Shown: positions 7,113 through 13,533, numbered from the stretch's first letter. The stretch is DNA of 18,572 nucleotides from an uncultured Roseburia sp. (GCA_934292805.1 CAKQXQ010000041.1:1-18572); one strand, 5' to 3'. Notes: generated by a model from the letters alone, not told the origin. Made by a program: numbers and translations.

Positions 7113-7160
7113 AAAGGGATACCGCTTCACAATCGATAGATCATGAAGCGGTATCCCTTT
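7113..7160. terminator. Bidirectional terminator between cysK and rubrerythrin
   Basis: A perfect 17-bp stem (7113-7129 with 7144-7160, AAAGGGATACCGCTTCA and its complement) has a 14-base loop. On the minus strand it is followed by TTTTCTC, and on the plus strand it ends in CCCTTTATA. It sits between the convergent cysK and rubrerythrin genes and can serve both. Confidence 0.85.
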
Positions 7161-7186
7161 ATAAGTTTGTTATATTCTATGATATC

Positions 7187-7774
7187 TTAGCCGAAGTATC
7201 TCTTAAGTAATCCTTCAAGAGCTTTTCCGTGTCTTGCCTCATCACGAGCCATCTCATGAACTGTATCATGGATTGCATCGAGGTTGTTCTTCTTAGCACA
7301 TTTTGCAAGATCAAATTTACCTGCAGTAGCACCGAATTCGCAGTCAACTCTCCAAGCAAGGTTGTCTTTTGTTGTAGCTTTCATGTTTGGCTCTAAGTCT
7401 TCACCTAACAGCTCAGCAAATTTTGCAGCATGCTCAGCTTCTTCAAAAGCAGCTTTCTCCCAGTAAAGACCGATTTCAGGATATCCCTCACGATGAGCGA
7501 TACGAGCCATGCAAAGGTACATACCAACTTCAGAGCACTCTCCGTCGAAGTTTGCTTTTAACTGATCAAAGATATATTTCTTATCTTCATCACTGATTTC
7601 TGGATTATTTTTTACTGTTTTACCATATACACCATATTCATGCTCTGCTGCAAGTGTAAGTTCACCTTCTACTTTCTTGAACTTGTCAGCACCAACATGA
7701 CAGACTGGACATTCAGCCGGTGCAGCATCTCCTTCGTAAACATATCCACATACTGTACAAACCCATTTTGTCAT
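7187..7774 (-). CDS. Reverse rubrerythrin (rubredoxin-first)
   Basis: The 195-residue protein starts with a rubredoxin-like centre, WVCTVCGYVYEG...ECPVCH (Cys6, Cys9, Cys22, Cys25), followed by a four-helix ferritin-like domain with di-iron ligand motifs GECSEVGMY, FEEAEH and EMARDEARH. Classical rubrerythrin has the rubredoxin part at the C terminus; this order is the 'reverse' type of clostridia, which reduces peroxide and oxygen with NADH-derived electrons through partner proteins. AAGGAG lies nine bases upstream of ATG. A minus-strand promoter (TTGACA at 7868-7863) is overlapped by an operator shared with the adjacent PerR-like gene, so peroxide-relieved repression is very likely. A 17-bp hairpin ends the transcript. 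Confidence 0.94.
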   Translation of the reverse strand: MTKWVCTVCGYVYEGDAAPAECPVCHVGADKFKKVEGELTLAAEHEYGVYGKTVKNNPEISDEDKKYIFDQLKANFDGECSEVGMYLCMARIAHREGYPEIGLYWEKAAFEEAEHAAKFAELLGEDLEPNMKATTKDNLAWRVDCEFGATAGKFDLAKCAKKNNLDAIHDTVHEMARDEARHGKALEGLLKRYFG

Positions 7775-7820
7775 AATTTTAATCTCCTTTTCTTGTATAA
7801 AAATTTTATTTAGTTTTTTG

Positions 7821-7846
7821 ATAATAGTAACTATTACTGATATTAT
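7821..7846. promoter_or_regulatory. PerR-type operator of the rubrerythrin gene
   Basis: A 26-bp motif beginning ATAATAGTAACTATTACTGA (plus strand) is 24 of 26 identical to the motif upstream of the PerR-like gene at 8354-8379. Its core is GTAA-N3-TTAC flanked by ATAAT/ATTAT arms. It overlaps the minus-strand -10 region (TATAAT at 7847-7842, or TAATAT at 7845-7840) downstream of TTGACA at 7868-7863, so a bound repressor would block polymerase. Confidence 0.8.
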
Positions 7847-7868
7847 ATGAAAAAATATATTTTGTCAA
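7840..7868 (-). promoter_or_regulatory. Promoter of the rubrerythrin gene
   Basis: On the minus strand TTGACA (7868-7863) is followed by either TATAAT after 15 bases or TAATAT after 17 bases. The perfect -35 makes this a strong promoter when unrepressed. Confidence 0.65.
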
Positions 7869-7919
7869 TACATTTTTCGATTTTTATAAAAAATAAATTC
7901 GAAAGTAGTATATCTCCGG

Positions 7920-7941
7920 CTGCCTGCTTTTATACAGGCAG
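7920..7941 (-). terminator. Possible terminator of the PerR-like gene
   Basis: CTGCCTG (7920-7926) pairs with CAGGCAG (7935-7941) with an 8-base loop, seven bases after the PerR-like stop codon on the minus strand. The U tract is poor, so termination may be weak and allow read-through into the rubrerythrin gene. Confidence 0.45.
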
Positions 7942-7947
7942 TCATTG

Positions 7948-8331
7948 TTAATTGCTGTGAAGGCAATTCATGCATTTCCCATAAAAATAAGTAATATGAC
8001 CCTCAATCTCACCATCAAATCCCTGGTTGGCGAGTACGTTAATGTGATCCAGTCCTTCTACGGAAAGATCCAGCACACTTCCGCATTTCTTGCAGATAAA
8101 ATGATAATGAGGAGCCGGATTTCCATCAAAACGGTCAGGTCCGATACCGGTTGCTAATTTCTGGATCTCGCCGATATCAGCAAGCAATGACAGATTGCGG
8201 TATACGGTACCAAGACTGATATTCGGGAATTCTTCCTTAATATTAAGATATACGGTCTCGGCAGTAGGATGGTCATATCTGCCGGCAAGAAACGTCTTTA
8301 TCGCCTCACGCTGTCTGCTGTATTTTAAAAT
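7948..8331 (-). CDS. perR: PerR-like Fur family peroxide-responsive repressor with non-AUG start
   Basis: The protein is a Fur-family metalloregulator of about 127 residues. It has the winged-helix part LKYSRQREAIKTFL...HPTAETVY...LGTVYRNLSLL and the C-terminal metal domain PHYHFICKKCGSVLDL...YFYGKCMNC, with CxxC pairs for structural zinc. The sensing-site residues of Bacillus PerR (His37, Asp85, His91, His93, Asp104) have counterparts here: H of HPTAE, D of DRFD, both H of PHYH, and D of VLDL. The Asp at the last position favours PerR over Fur. No ATG, GTG or TTG lies at the domain start. AGGAGG precedes an in-frame ATT (8331-8329) by seven bases, which I take as the start. A GTG at 8418 would add 29 hydrophobic residues translated through its own operator and has no ribosome site. 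Confidence 0.87.
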   Translation of the reverse strand: MLKYSRQREAIKTFLAGRYDHPTAETVYLNIKEEFPNISLGTVYRNLSLLADIGEIQKLATGIGPDRFDGNPAPHYHFICKKCGSVLDLSVEGLDHINVLANQGFDGEIEGHITYFYGKCMNCLHSN

Positions 8332-8353
8332 GACTATCCCTCCTCTTTTTTTA

Positions 8354-8379
8354 ATAATAGTAATTGTTACTGATATTAT
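8354..8379. promoter_or_regulatory. PerR-type operator in front of the PerR-like gene
   Basis: This 26-bp motif begins ATAATAGTAATTGTTACTGA and differs from the rubrerythrin operator only at two central positions. It overlaps the end of the minus-strand -10 box and covers the expected transcription start, which implies autoregulation. Confidence 0.8.
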
Positions 8380-8406
8380 AATAACAGATAGACATAAGAA
8401 TGTCAA
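8378..8406 (-). promoter_or_regulatory. Promoter of the PerR-like gene
   Basis: On the minus strand TTGACA (8406-8401) is followed after 17 bases by TATTAT (8383-8378). Transcription would start near 8371, inside the operator, and about 40 bases before the ATT start. This makes the GTG at 8418 unusable, because it would lie upstream of the transcript. Confidence 0.7.
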
Positions 8407-8510
8407 GATAAGATACACTATATTTTAAAGTAAACATTCATAAAAAAAGAATCATATTTTTGTGCAAAAGAACATAAAAATACAGGGAAAAGTAATAGAG
8501 GGAAACAAGA

Positions 8511-9446
8511 ATGGCTGGGATCAGGCGCTTTGTTACATACATATATAAATATGAAAGCGGAGAAAAAGGGGAAAATACAGGTTTTGCAAAAATTGAAATT
8601 CGTGGGAGAGAATGCCGCATCGAGATTCATTTCAAAGACATGCCAGGGAAAAACGGTGAGGGAAAGATTTATATTTTTCAGGAAAAAAGTCAGAAATTAG
8701 TACTGCATTCTATAGGGAAAATGCAGATTGTGAACGGGTGCGGAAACTACGGAACAGAAATTGATCTGGGAAAACAAGACGGAATCCCGGATTTTGCACA
8801 GATGGATGGTCTATGCATTCGGGAGAAAAATAATGGACTCTATCTGACGAAATGGACAGAAGGGAATAAGGCCGCTGTTCTGGAAGAAAACCTTGTGGTG
8901 GCCGATGAAAGGGAGAGCGGGCAGAGCACAATTACAACGGAAACAGAAAATCAAACAGAGACAGCAAAGATAAAAACAAATCAGGAAGAAGACATTCAGC
9001 CAAAGAAGGAACAGATAAAAGCAACAGAAATTCCGATGAAAAATATTTTTCCGCAATTCAACTGGAAAGATACCTGGGAGAGAATGGCAGAGGAGCATGA
9101 AATATTTCAGCTTCCGGATGGCAGAGGGATCACATATATCCGCATTGAGTTGAAAGAGCTGCGTGAACTTCCGGGGAAATATTGGTATCTTGGAAATAAC
9201 AGCTTTTTGCTCCATGGCTTTTTTAATTATCATTATCTTGTCCTTGGTAAATTCAGGGAAGACCGCTGGTTTATCGGAATCCCCGGAATATATCAGCGGC
9301 AGGAACGGGTAATGGCAGCAATTTTTGGATTCCCGGAATTCTTTGCAAGTGCAGATGAGCATGGGGAAAATGACAAATGGAGGACGAACCGGAAGGACGA
9401 ACCGGAAAATCAGTTCGGATATTGGTATCATACACTGGATGAATAA
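8511..9446 (+). CDS. Two-domain protein of unknown function (DUF6128-like C terminus)
   Basis: The 311-residue protein has no signal peptide or membrane segment. Residues 1-130 form a beta-rich N-terminal domain (RRFVTYIYKYESGEKGENTG, CRIEIHFKD). Residues 130-190 are a charged, low-complexity Glu/Thr/Lys linker. Residues 190-311 form a second domain rich in aromatics (NIFPQFNW, YWYLGNNSFLLHGFFNYHYL, FGYWYHTL). I recall this architecture from Lachnospiraceae proteins labelled DUF6128, but cannot confirm it here. No enzymatic motif is visible. AGAGGG lies eight bases before the ATG. The 3' end is unstable-looking: a perfect 13-bp tandem duplication (9382-9407) shifts frame if gained or lost, and a diverged 27-bp tandem duplication crosses the stop codon. 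Confidence 0.75.
   Translation: MAGIRRFVTYIYKYESGEKGENTGFAKIEIRGRECRIEIHFKDMPGKNGEGKIYIFQEKSQKLVLHSIGKMQIVNGCGNYGTEIDLGKQDGIPDFAQMDGLCIREKNNGLYLTKWTEGNKAAVLEENLVVADERESGQSTITTETENQTETAKIKTNQEEDIQPKKEQIKATEIPMKNIFPQFNWKDTWERMAEEHEIFQLPDGRGITYIRIELKELRELPGKYWYLGNNSFLLHGFFNYHYLVLGKFREDRWFIGIPGIYQRQERVMAAIFGFPEFFASADEHGENDKWRTNRKDEPENQFGYWYHTLDE
9382..9407. repeat. Perfect 13-bp tandem duplication inside a gene
   Basis: GGACGAACCGGAA occurs twice head to tail (9382-9394, 9395-9407). Thirteen is not a multiple of three, so gain or loss of one unit would change the last 14 or so codons of the gene. Confidence 0.9.
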
Positions 9447-9478
9447 ATATAGTATCATACATTAGACGAACAAACAGG
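9425..9478. repeat. Diverged 27-bp tandem duplication over a stop codon
   Basis: The units 9425-9451 and 9452-9478 both begin GTATCATACA. Over the first 25 positions they differ at about five places, all of them transitions. The first unit contains the TAA stop at 9444-9446. Confidence 0.7.
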
Positions 9479-9597
9479 CATCGACAAACAGAAGGATGTA
9501 ATATAAAATAGAAATGTTCATGAAGAAAAAATGCAATCGAAAATCAGGTTATAAGAAGAAACACCTGTGACGCAGAAGATATATGAGGGAAATGAAA

Positions 9598-10083
9598 ATG
9601 ACACTGGATGAAAAATTTATGAAAGCAGCGATCAGGGAGGCAAGGAAAGCATATGCACTGGATGAGGTGCCGATCGGCTGTGTGATCGTTTCAGATGACA
9701 AGATCATAGCACGAGGATATAACAGAAGAAATACCGAGGGAAATACTCTGGCACATGCAGAAATCTCTGCAATCAGAAAAGCAAGCAAAAAGCTGGGTGA
9801 CTGGAGGCTGGAAGACTGTACGATGTATGTGACACTGGAACCATGCCAGATGTGTGCCGGTGCGATCGTACAGAGCAGAATGAAACGTGTAGTCATAGCG
9901 AGTATGAATCCGAAGGCCGGCTGTGCAGGTTCTGTGATCAATCTGTTACAGATGGCGGAATTCAACCATCAGGTAGAAATCGAAAAAGGTGTATTAAACG
10001 AGGAATGTTCGACAATGCTTTCTGACTTTTTCCGTGAACTTAGAGAACGCAAAAAATCAGAAAAAATGCAGCAGGAGCATTGA
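9598..10083 (+). CDS. tadA: tRNA-specific adenosine deaminase
   Basis: The 161-residue cytosolic enzyme converts adenosine to inosine at the wobble position of tRNA-Arg(ACG). Zinc-binding motifs HAE (53-55, with the proton-shuttle Glu55) and PCQMC (82-86) are intact, and the overall length matches TadA. I chose ATG 9598 because GAGGG lies seven bases upstream; the ATG at 9583 would add five residues, with the ribosome site inside the gene. SRP RNA follows 77 bases after the stop. In Bacillus subtilis the same neighbours occur (tadA/yaaJ, scr, then dnaX), which supports the assignment. A guanine or cytosine deaminase is a less likely alternative. Confidence 0.94.
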   Translation: MTLDEKFMKAAIREARKAYALDEVPIGCVIVSDDKIIARGYNRRNTEGNTLAHAEISAIRKASKKLGDWRLEDCTMYVTLEPCQMCAGAIVQSRMKRVVIASMNPKAGCAGSVINLLQMAEFNHQVEIEKGVLNEECSTMLSDFFRELRERKKSEKMQQEH

Positions 10084-10084
10084 A

Positions 10085-10119
10085 AAAACAGGCAGACATA
10101 TATTACAAAAACAGGCAGA
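10085..10119. repeat. 12-bp direct repeat just after the tadA stop
   Basis: AAAACAGGCAGA occurs at 10085-10096 and 10108-10119, a 23-base period. The remainder of the unit is poorly conserved. Confidence 0.6.
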
Positions 10120-10123
10120 AGCC

Positions 10124-10153
10124 TTGACAATCAATCTGTATATAAGGTATACT
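10124..10153 (+). promoter_or_regulatory. Promoter of the SRP RNA gene
   Basis: TTGACA (10124-10129), an 18-base spacer and TATACT (10148-10153) place the start near 10160, the base before the SRP RNA terminal stem. Confidence 0.8.
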
Positions 10154-10160
10154 TAAATCT

Positions 10161-10423
10161 CCGAGCAGCCGGGGTGGTAGCGGTACCCTGAACCAGCAAT
10201 CCGCTATAGCTGGGGTGATATCAAACTGAGGGTTATCTCTTTGCGGAGCTGCCCTCCATAAGTGGCGTTGACGTTTGGGTCTTACGCAACAGGAATTTAC
10301 GAACCGGGTCAGGTCAGGAATGGAGCAGCCCTAAGTAAAACCTCCTGTGTGCCGTGAGGGTGCCTGGACTGAGTTAACTGTGGGGGTTACGTCCGTGAAC
10401 TGGATTCGAAGGGCGATGCTCGG
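10161..10423 (+). ncRNA. ffs: Signal recognition particle RNA, large Gram-positive type
   Basis: The RNA backbone of the signal recognition particle, which delivers ribosomes making membrane proteins to FtsY. The ends close a terminal stem, CCGAGCA (10161-10167) with TGCTCGG (10417-10423). The 5' part holds the Alu domain (GGGGTGGTAGCGGTACCCTG, then CAATCCGCTATAGC), close to Bacillus scRNA. The S-domain Ffh-binding hairpin is GTCAGGTCAGGAATGGAGCA with a GGAA tetraloop, followed by GCCCTAAGTAAAACCTCC. The length of about 263 nt fits the large type with Alu domain rather than the 4.5S type. ATTTTAATTTT follows the stem as a probable termination tract. Confidence 0.95.
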
Positions 10424-10525
10424 ATTTTAATTTTGTGAGATAATACGGTAACAGAGAAGTGATGGACTGCGATATGTGCGTAACAGGGCATAGAGCAGAG
10501 GAGTTGAACACAGGAGAGGATGGAT

Positions 10526-11026
10526 ATGTGGGATAAGATATGGGATCGGATAAGAAAGACACTGTATGAAAGCTGTGACATTCTTGAACTTGTCATGGCG
10601 GTGATCGTTGGAATAGGAATCGTCATTGCGGCGATCGGGGTAGTACCTGACCTGGCAGAGCTATGGACAAGCAGAAATGATATGGAAGCGTTTATGGAGT
10701 TTTTGGACACAGTTCTTGGTGTCGTGATCGGAATAGAATTTTTGAAAATGTTATGTAAACCAAATACTGCCAATATTATCGAGGCACTTATTTTCCTGAT
10801 TGCCAGACATATGATCATTGAGACGACTACAGCGTCAGAAGACATGATCGCTGTTGTGAGCATCTGTATTTTATTCGTGTTCCGCCGATTCATGCTTGCA
10901 ACCAAACCGGATAAGGATCATAGGGTTCCGAACATCCTGCAGGCTTTAAAAATTGCACAAAATCCGGCATTTCAGGATGCGTTAAAGGAAAGCGAGAAGG
11001 AAGAAGAAACAAAAATCGAGCAGTAA
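10526..11026 (+). CDS. PsiE-like small membrane protein
   Basis: The 166-residue protein has four predicted membrane segments at about residues 19-38, 60-78, 84-100 and 104-120, followed by a charged cytosolic tail rich in Lys and Glu. The segment IEALIFLIARHMIIETTTAS and the final helix before RRFM resemble the phosphate-starvation-inducible PsiE family, whose molecular role is unknown. I rate the family match moderate. The second ATG (10526) is preferred over 10520 because AGGAG lies nine bases upstream of it but only three upstream of the first. It sits where dnaX follows the SRP RNA in Bacillus, so that gene order is not kept. Confidence 0.72.
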   Translation: MWDKIWDRIRKTLYESCDILELVMAVIVGIGIVIAAIGVVPDLAELWTSRNDMEAFMEFLDTVLGVVIGIEFLKMLCKPNTANIIEALIFLIARHMIIETTTASEDMIAVVSICILFVFRRFMLATKPDKDHRVPNILQALKIAQNPAFQDALKESEKEEETKIEQ

Positions 11027-11048
11027 CTGCATTTATTTTGATACAAAC

Positions 11049-11076
11049 TTGAATTATATAAAATCTGCTATATAAT
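11049..11076 (+). promoter_or_regulatory. Promoter of pta
   Basis: TTGAAT (11049-11054), a 16-base spacer and TATAAT (11071-11076). The start would be near 11083, giving a leader of about 70 bases that contains the hairpin at 11096-11128. Confidence 0.7.
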
Positions 11077-11095
11077 GAAGATAGCCAAAATATGA

Positions 11096-11128
11096 AAGAC
11101 CAGATCTCCGGTACAAAGATCTGGTCTT
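11096..11128 (+). promoter_or_regulatory. 5' leader hairpin of pta
   Basis: AAGACCAGATC (11096-11106) pairs perfectly with GATCTGGTCTT (11118-11128). It begins about 13 bases after the expected transcript start and ends 13 bases before the GTGAGG ribosome site. It is followed by a run of A, not T, so it is not a terminator for this strand. A role in mRNA stability is likely. Confidence 0.6.
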
Positions 11129-11154
11129 AAAAAAAGAAAAGTGAGGAAATAAAA

Positions 11155-12132
11155 ATGTTTGGTAAGTTAATTGAAATTCTGAAAAAGAACCCAAAGAAAA
11201 TCGTGTTTACAGAGGGAAATGATCCTCGTATCTTAGAGGCCGCTTCCAGACTTCTTGCAAGTAACTTCCTTCATCCAATTTTAGTTGGTAATCCGGAAGA
11301 GATCGCAAAAGCTGCAGAGGAATGCGGATTCAATATCCGTGGTGCAGAGATCATCGATCCAATGAAGTATGAAAGAATTGAAGAGATGATCGAGCTGTTC
11401 TGTGAACTTCGTAAGAGCAAAGGGGTTACACCGGAGCAGGCAAGAGGAGTTCTTTCCCAGGCGAACTACTTCGGAACAATGTTAGTAAAAATGGGAGTAG
11501 CAGATGCCCTTCTTGGAGGAGCTACATACTCTACAGCAGATACAGTACGTCCGGCATTACAGCTTGTAAAAACAAAACCAGGCAACACAATCGTATCTTC
11601 CTGCTTCATCATGGTTCGTCCGGCTGCAACAGGTGAGAACGAAGTACTTGCTATGGCTGACTGTGCGATCAACATCCATCCAACAGAAGATGAATTAGTT
11701 GAGATCGCAGGTGAGACAGCTGAATGTGCAAAGATTTTCGGAATTGAGCCAAAAGTTGCATTCTTAAGCTATTCTACACTCGGATCCGGAAAAGGCGAAG
11801 ATGTTGATAAGATGCGTAATGCAGCTCATAAAGCAAAAGAAAAATTCCCAAGTCTTCCAATCGAAGGCGAGATCCAGTTCGATGCAGCTGTATCTCCACG
11901 TGTAGCACGTACAAAATGCAAGAACTCAGAAGTTGCAGGACATGCTAATACATTCGTATTCCCTGACATCAATGCTGGTAACATCGGATACAAGATTGCA
12001 CAGCGTCTTGGTAACTTCGAAGCATACGGACCAATCTTACTTGGTTTAAATGCACCGATCAATGATCTTTCCCGTGGATGTAACGCAGCAGAAGTTTACT
12101 CTATGGCAATCATTACAGCAGCGCTTGCATAA
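11155..12132 (+). CDS. pta: Phosphate acetyltransferase
   Basis: The 325-residue protein is a short-form Pta, without the N-terminal DRTGG regulatory domain of the enterobacterial enzyme. It interconverts acetyl-CoA and acetyl phosphate, the step before ATP formation by acetate kinase in fermentation. Family signatures include IVFTEGNDPRIL near the N terminus, the segment LLGGATYSTADTVRPALQ, the C-terminal GEIQFDAAVSPRVA and the glycine-rich FVFPDINAGNIGYKIAQRL. AGGAAATAAAA precedes the ATG. It has its own promoter and a strong terminator. Acetate kinase (ackA), often the next gene, is not in the window. Phosphate butyryltransferase is a relative, but length and motifs favour Pta. Confidence 0.95.
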   Translation: MFGKLIEILKKNPKKIVFTEGNDPRILEAASRLLASNFLHPILVGNPEEIAKAAEECGFNIRGAEIIDPMKYERIEEMIELFCELRKSKGVTPEQARGVLSQANYFGTMLVKMGVADALLGGATYSTADTVRPALQLVKTKPGNTIVSSCFIMVRPAATGENEVLAMADCAINIHPTEDELVEIAGETAECAKIFGIEPKVAFLSYSTLGSGKGEDVDKMRNAAHKAKEKFPSLPIEGEIQFDAAVSPRVARTKCKNSEVAGHANTFVFPDINAGNIGYKIAQRLGNFEAYGPILLGLNAPINDLSRGCNAAEVYSMAIITAALA

Positions 12133-12153
12133 TAAACTTATATAGCAATTCAT

Positions 12154-12201
12154 AAGGCTGGTGCTTTACGGTTTATAAATCGTAAAGTGGCAGCCTTTTT
12201 T
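12154..12201 (+). terminator. Rho-independent terminator of pta
   Basis: AAGGCTG-GTGCTTTACG (12154-12170) pairs with CGTAAAGTGG-CAGCCTT (12181-12197) and is followed by TTTTTT. Stem and U tract are both strong. Confidence 0.92.
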
Positions 12202-12482
12202 GCTATAAAAATTATAAAATATTCAAAATATAAGTAAAAAACACGTAAAGTATCAGATAATACGTGGATAACTATGTGGATAATGTTGATAAGTCTGTAT
12301 ATAATGCATAATTAAGCAAAATGTCGAATAATAATAGAAAAGCAAATAAAAGGTGTTATTTTTGCAGATTCTATAGTAAAATAGTTTGCGCCTGGCAAGG
12401 ATTGAAAAATACCTGAAGGGCAGAACTGTCTGGAAAAAGGACAGAAAATTATCAGGAAAAACAACAAACAGGGGAAGAGAAA
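12202..12482. other. Gene-free AT-rich region before the YitT gene
   Basis: These 281 bases, the rest of the 350-base gap after pta, contain no supportable gene. They hold the three DnaA-box-like 9-mers at 12263-12292, and just after them TATAAT (12300-12305), which has a weak TGGATA 17 bases upstream, a possible yitT promoter. A second candidate -10, TAAAAT, lies at 12377-12382 with no good -35. The ribosome site AGGGGAAG closes the region. Confidence 0.6.
12263..12292. promoter_or_regulatory. Cluster of three DnaA-box-like 9-mers
   Basis: CGTGGATAA (12263-12271), TGTGGATAA (12275-12283) and TGTTGATAA (12284-12292) all point the same way. The middle one is the exact complement of the consensus DnaA box TTATCCACA, and the others differ by one base each. 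The cluster overlaps the possible -35 of a yitT promoter. Binding by DnaA is inference. Confidence 0.5.
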
Positions 12483-13349
12483 ATGTTAAAAAACACAGGA
12501 CGAATGAAAAGAACCATAGAGGAGTATCTGGTGCTGACAGTGGCGACACTGATCCTTGTTGTCGGAGTATATGTATTCAAGTTTCCGAACAATTTTTCGT
12601 TTGGAGGAGTAACAGGTATTGCTGTTGTGCTGGGTGCAATTATGCCAACGACACCAGGTAATATTACATTTATTATTAATATGGCATTGCTTGTGCTTGG
12701 ATTTATTTTTCTTGGAAAAAGCTTTGGAATCAAGACAGTATATGTCAGTGTTTTGATGTCAGTGGGATTAAGTTCAGCAGAGAAGCTTTTCCCAATGTCG
12801 GCACCACTCACATCTCAGCCGGTACTCGAACTGATCTATGCGATCGTGCTTCCGGCAGCCAGCTCAGCAATCCTATTTAATGTCGGAGCTTCCGGTGGTG
12901 GAACAGATATCATAGCAATGATCCTGAGAAAATATACAAAGCTGAATATCGGTGCAGCATTGTTCCTTGTGGATCTTTTTATTGTGCTGGCATCCTGTCT
13001 GGTATTCGATGCGCAGACAGGTCTGTTTTCACTCTGTGGTCTGCTTGCAAAATCACTTGTGGTAGATAATGTGATTGAGAGCATTAATATGTGCAAATAC
13101 TTCACGATCATCTGTAATGATCCGAAGCCAATCTGCGATTTTATCACACAGAAGTTAAACCGCAGTGCAACGGTATATCATGCAGAAGGTGCTTATCAGC
13201 ATAATGATAAAGCGGTGATTTTATCGGTTATGAAGCGAAGCCAGGCAGTGGAACTGCGTAACTTTATACACGAGAATCAGCCATCTGCATTTATCGCGAT
13301 CACAAACAGCAGTGAGATTATCGGAAAAGGATTCCGGGGACTGAACTGA
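12483..13349 (+). CDS. YitT family membrane protein (DUF161/DUF2179)
   Basis: The 288-residue protein has five to six membrane segments up to about residue 200, including the family motifs FKFPNNFSFGGVTGIAVVLG, GASGGGTDIIAMILRK and the VDLFIVLASCLVF helix. A soluble C-terminal DUF2179 domain follows (about 210-285; YFTIICNDPKPICDFI, VILSVMKRSQAVELRNFI), which is thought to bind a small ligand. Transport substrates of YitT proteins are not established. AGGGGAAG precedes the ATG. No clear terminator follows, and a diverged 22-bp tandem duplication lies 15 bases after the stop. Confidence 0.9.
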   Translation: MLKNTGRMKRTIEEYLVLTVATLILVVGVYVFKFPNNFSFGGVTGIAVVLGAIMPTTPGNITFIINMALLVLGFIFLGKSFGIKTVYVSVLMSVGLSSAEKLFPMSAPLTSQPVLELIYAIVLPAASSAILFNVGASGGGTDIIAMILRKYTKLNIGAALFLVDLFIVLASCLVFDAQTGLFSLCGLLAKSLVVDNVIESINMCKYFTIICNDPKPICDFITQKLNRSATVYHAEGAYQHNDKAVILSVMKRSQAVELRNFIHENQPSAFIAITNSSEIIGKGFRGLN

Positions 13350-13363
13350 TATGGATCTAATGG

Positions 13364-13407
13364 CTGATAAAATAAATGTTATGTACTGATAAAACGAACG
13401 CTGTACA
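13364..13407. repeat. Diverged 22-bp tandem duplication after the YitT gene
   Basis: Units 13364-13385 and 13386-13407 share CTGATAAAA exactly; over all 22 positions 15 agree and the seven differences are all transitions, which suggests an old duplication and not chance. Confidence 0.55.
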
Positions 13408-13409
13408 GT

Positions 13410-13438
13410 TTGCCAGATGAAGTGTTTTGTGGTAAAAT
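13410..13438 (+). promoter_or_regulatory. Promoter of the UAP1-like gene
   Basis: TTGCCA (13410-13415), a 17-base spacer and TAAAAT (13433-13438). The start would be near 13445, about 90 bases before the ATG. Confidence 0.65.
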
Positions 13439-13484
13439 AGGACAAATGGGTATAAATAAGAATAAGGGCTGACAAATCAATAAA

Positions 13485-13512
13485 AAGGGGATATCGGTTT
13501 TGATATCCCCTT
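13485..13512 (+). promoter_or_regulatory. 5' leader hairpin of the UAP1-like gene
   Basis: AAGGGGATATC (13485-13495) pairs perfectly with GATATCCCCTT (13502-13512) over a 6-base loop. It ends eight bases before the AGGAGAG ribosome site. As ATAAAAAC follows, it is unlikely to be a terminator. The arrangement matches the pta leader. Confidence 0.6.
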
Positions 13513-13533
13513 ATAAAAACAGGAGAGAACGCA

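Noticed and set aside
8332..8418. Longer PerR-like protein with a hydrophobic N terminus from GTG 8418
   Set aside because: The predicted promoter starts transcription near 8371, downstream of this codon, and the operator would be coding sequence. There is no ribosome site.
8811..9458. Open frame of 215 codons on the minus strand opposite the unknown two-domain gene
   Set aside because: No ribosome site, a composition typical of the complement of a Glu/Lys-rich gene, and a good plus-strand gene with a ribosome site covers it.
11096..11128. Terminator of the PsiE-like gene
   Set aside because: The stem is followed by A residues, not a U tract, and lies downstream of a good promoter for pta.
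12202..12482. Chromosomal origin of replication
   Set aside because: Only three DnaA-like boxes, no dnaA, dnaN or rpmH nearby and no clear unwinding element; reported only as a box cluster.
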